Below are positions 61,695-64,000 of a stretch of DNA of 64,000 bases, in pieces. The notes under the pieces are model-generated. The model made no database searches and was not told where the DNA came from. It was given only the letters and a program-made list of their open reading frames with translations. The position numbers were made by a program, and so were the translations under genes. The number at the start of each line of letters is the position of its first letter. The stretch's first letter is position 1. The stretch is from Fluviibacter phosphoraccumulans. Lineage in GTDB: Bacteria > Pseudomonadota > Gammaproteobacteria > Burkholderiales > Rhodocyclaceae. The stretch lies in assembly GCF_016110345.1 (NCBI RefSeq), contig NZ_AP019011.1:372001-436000 (forward strand), given 5' to 3'.

Positions 61695-63884
61695 ATGTTT
61701 TTACGTGATCTCACTGCGAAGTGGCGCTTTGTGCTTGCCGTTGGCGTACTCGGTCTTTTAATGACGGGTCCGTTCTTGTTAACGTCGCTGCTCATCTGGC
61801 TGGGCGCGTCTCCCGGTATGCGCGAGGTGTTGGTTGAGCATCTGCTGCCGCAAGTGCCACTGGGTGGCATGCTGACGGCAACGGGTTTTGTGCTGGGCTT
61901 GGTTTTGATTCGCCGCTTATTCAACCGTTATGTAACGGGGATGGCGGCCATGGTTGAAGAACTCCGGCTCATGCTCGGCTCCAATCGGTCGTTCCGCATT
62001 ACCGAAGAAGGCCCGCCTGAATTACGCGAGCTCGTACGTGCCATTAACGATCTGGCCACGCAGCGAGATGCCTACATTGATGACGTAGAGTCACAAGTCG
62101 CCAAAGCCAAGGCTAACGTTGAGGAAGAAAAGAACCGACTGGCCGCATTGATGTCCGAATTGGCCCAGGCCGTTGTTGTGTCTAACCTGGATGGTCGAAT
62201 TCTGCTTTACAACAACCGCGCACGCTTTATGTTCGAGTCCTTGGCCAAAGGGCCGACCTCGGTATCGAGTGGCGCATTGATCGGCCTCGGGCGCTCGATC
62301 ACCTCAATTCTGGAAACCAGCCAGGTTGATTACGCACGCGAAACCATTCGGATTCAGCTGGAGCGCGGCAATCGTCACCCCGTAGCGAACTTCGTCACCA
62401 CAACCGATAACGGACAACTGATTCGTGTGCAAATTGCCCCGGTATTACGGCACCGTTCAGAGGCATCGGCGCAGCAGGTTGCCTCGGGCTACATCCTCCT
62501 GATTGAAAACATTACGAGGGTGCTGGAGCAGGAATCGCTTCGCGATGAAGTACTGGGTGAGTTGACGGAGGGCAGCCGCGCCTCCTTGGGCACCTTACGT
62601 GCTGCTGTAGAAATGCTGGCGGATCATCCAGACATGGGCGCAGAGGATCGAGACCGTTTTGTCGGCGTCCTGGCTTCCGAAGTGACCCGCATGAGCCAGC
62701 GTCTGGACGATACGCTGACATCGCTGTCTGATACCTTGCGTCAGCATTGGCCGTTGGATGACATGCTTGCTGCCGATGTAATTGAGGCTGCTGGCCGTCG
62801 TATTCACGAGCGTTTAAAGCTGCCCGTGGACGTGAATACCATGACGGAAGTGCCGCTATGGATTCGGGCGGATAGTTTCTCTTTAGTGAGTGCCTTGACT
62901 TTCCTGGCGACGCGGATTGAAGAGGCGGGCGAAGTACGTTCCTTCGCGCTTAAACTGGACTCCGATGATCGCTTTGTGCACATTGATTTGGTCTGGACCG
63001 GACTCTCGATGTCAACGGAAACGGTGTTGACCTGGGAAATTGAACCCATGCGCCAGGACCATGGCGTCAATCCGCCGACGCTGCGCGAAGTGCTGGATCG
63101 GCACGCCGGTGAAATCTGGTATCAGCGCCAGCGAACAACAACGCAAGCATCCATTCGTTTGCTGCTGCCAAGGGCAACGCCAGAGCAGGATGCATCAAGC
63201 CTGGCGGCGCGCAATGAGTCTGCAGATCGCCCGGAATATTACGATTTTGATTTGTTTGACCGCCCGATGGGGCAGGTAGATCTGGATCAACCCTTGTCTG
63301 AACTGGTCTATACCGTATTTGATACCGAAACGACGGGGCTTGAACCCGCGAACGGCGACGAGATTATTCAGATTGGTGCGCTGCGTATTGTGAATGGGCG
63401 TCTGTTGCATCAGGAGCACTTCGACCAACTGGTGGATCCGCGTTGTCATCTGAAAGCCGCCAGTATCGCCATTCACGGCATTACGGACAGCATGCTGCTG
63501 GGCCAGCCAACGATTGATCTGGTCTTGCCGGCTTTTCATGATTTCTGTGCCGATACGGTGCTGGTTGGCCACAATGTGGCATTCGATATGCGATTCCTGG
63601 AGCTTAAGGAAGCCACCCTGGGCGTACGCTTTGATCAGCCCGTGCTGGACACCCTGCTGCTCTCCGCAGTGGCCCATCCGAATCAGCAAAGTCATAGCCT
63701 GGAAGCCATCATGCAACGTTTGGGTATCCAGATGGAACAGCGCCATAACGCCTTAGCCGATGCCACAGCCACGGCCCAAGTCTTTATGCGTATTCTGCCT
63801 GCTTTGGCAGAGCAGGGCGTTGTCACCCTCCGGCAAGCCTTGGCAGCCTCTCAGAAAACCTATTTTGCTCAAGTGAAGTATTGA
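61695..63884 (+). CDS. Membrane sensor fused to pseudokinase and DEDDh 3'-5' exonuclease
   Basis: A 729-residue fusion. Two N-terminal membrane helices (about 13-36 and 56-73) and a HAMP-like stretch lead to a coiled coil (130-150), a PAS domain (~150-275), then a HisKA-like segment. There the phospho-acceptor His is Glu292 (GELTEGSRASLGTLR) though the flanks still match the upstream kinase. A degenerate ATPase region follows. Residues ~537-705 are a DnaQ-type nuclease with D543/E545 (VFDTETTGLEP), D631 (HNVAFDMRFL), H684 and D689 (RHNALADATAT): a complete DEDDh site. It looks like a sensor with a dead kinase and a live nuclease. Confidence 0.88.
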   Translation: MFLRDLTAKWRFVLAVGVLGLLMTGPFLLTSLLIWLGASPGMREVLVEHLLPQVPLGGMLTATGFVLGLVLIRRLFNRYVTGMAAMVEELRLMLGSNRSFRITEEGPPELRELVRAINDLATQRDAYIDDVESQVAKAKANVEEEKNRLAALMSELAQAVVVSNLDGRILLYNNRARFMFESLAKGPTSVSSGALIGLGRSITSILETSQVDYARETIRIQLERGNRHPVANFVTTTDNGQLIRVQIAPVLRHRSEASAQQVASGYILLIENITRVLEQESLRDEVLGELTEGSRASLGTLRAAVEMLADHPDMGAEDRDRFVGVLASEVTRMSQRLDDTLTSLSDTLRQHWPLDDMLAADVIEAAGRRIHERLKLPVDVNTMTEVPLWIRADSFSLVSALTFLATRIEEAGEVRSFALKLDSDDRFVHIDLVWTGLSMSTETVLTWEIEPMRQDHGVNPPTLREVLDRHAGEIWYQRQRTTTQASIRLLLPRATPEQDASSLAARNESADRPEYYDFDLFDRPMGQVDLDQPLSELVYTVFDTETTGLEPANGDEIIQIGALRIVNGRLLHQEHFDQLVDPRCHLKAASIAIHGITDSMLLGQPTIDLVLPAFHDFCADTVLVGHNVAFDMRFLELKEATLGVRFDQPVLDTLLLSAVAHPNQQSHSLEAIMQRLGIQMEQRHNALADATATAQVFMRILPALAEQGVVTLRQALAASQKTYFAQVKY

Positions 63885-63885
63885 T

Positions 63886-64000
63886 ATGAACCAGTTTGGT
63901 GAAAACAGTTTTGCCGTAAACCGTGCCCAGGACTTGGCCAAAAAGATTGAGCTGGCCGATAGTATTGAGACGCTGGTCATTTATGCCGAAGAAGCACGTC
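63886..64000 (+). CDS. Start of a further gene, cut by the window end
   Basis: Thirty-eight codons from an ATG one base after the exonuclease-fusion stop, reading MNQFGENSFAVNRAQDLAKK, then IELADSIETLVIYAEEAR. The tight spacing places it in the same operon. In similar gene sets this position is often a DUF294/CBS nucleotidyltransferase-like protein; the visible residues are too few to confirm that. Confidence 0.5.
   Translation, partial: MNQFGENSFAVNRAQDLAKKIELADSIETLVIYAEEAR

Noticed and set aside
1..64000. CRISPR arrays, tRNA and rRNA genes
   Set aside because: Scanned for regular spacer repeats and for tRNA-like cloverleaf or TTC-loop motifs in the gaps; none found. A dedicated search could still reveal a missed tRNA.

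Overview
The window looks like chromosome from a betaproteobacterium of moderate GC content. Supporting signs are the alaA-hom...thrC order, a DUF2863 gene, a PIN-PhoH ATPase, a two-gene ArnA, a class I fumarase and several cobalamin riboswitches. The genus cannot be fixed from the sequence alone. No rRNA, tRNA, CRISPR array or complete insertion sequence was seen.

Layout. (1) 1-12.8 kb: kup, then a long minus-strand block that reads from an Mth938-like gene through arnT, arnE, arnB, arnC, a split arnA (formyltransferase and decarboxylase), arnD, bcp and phoH to a Tat-exported transglutaminase-fold protein. This is a nearly complete pathway for adding 4-amino-4-deoxy-L-arabinose to lipid A. 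(2) 12.9-15.6 kb: alaA and hom, ending in a strong terminator. (3) 15.6-32.2 kb: an accessory region of about 16.6 kb lying between hom and thrC, which are normally neighbours in this class. It holds higBA, ybaK, class Ia ribonucleotide reductase (nrdAB) behind a NrdR-box pair and a cobalamin riboswitch, a second cobalamin riboswitch before a GNAT gene, the divergent pair ccoG/nsrR with two NsrR-type operators, several small orphan genes, a short tyrosine recombinase, a glutamine amidotransferase, two transporter/regulator pairs, degenerate dispersed repeats, and a decayed copy of the hom ACT domain. A perfect 12-bp direct repeat flanks it. (4) 32.2-40.7 kb: thrC, gcvH, nadC, nnr and purL. (5) 40.7-48.4 kb: a minus-strand run reading DUF2863, bioA, bioF, bioH, bioC, bioD, yciB, yciI and a parvulin-type isomerase; bioB is not here. 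(6) 48.4-56 kb: yaaA, a PIN-domain protein, a YkgJ-like protein, tal, prpE, murI and fumarase. (7) 56-64 kb: acs, followed by a small membrane protein, a solute-symporter/histidine-kinase fusion, a single-domain response regulator, and a membrane PAS/pseudokinase/DEDDh-exonuclease fusion, then the start of one more gene. This last block resembles the acetate-sensing CrbS/CrbR arrangement next to its usual target, acs.

The least ordinary items are the pseudokinase-exonuclease fusion, the combined NrdR and B12-riboswitch control of nrdAB, the second riboswitch with a cryptic hydrophobic frame, the direct NsrR-operator control of an orphan ccoG, and the hom/thrC-splitting island with its hom remnant.
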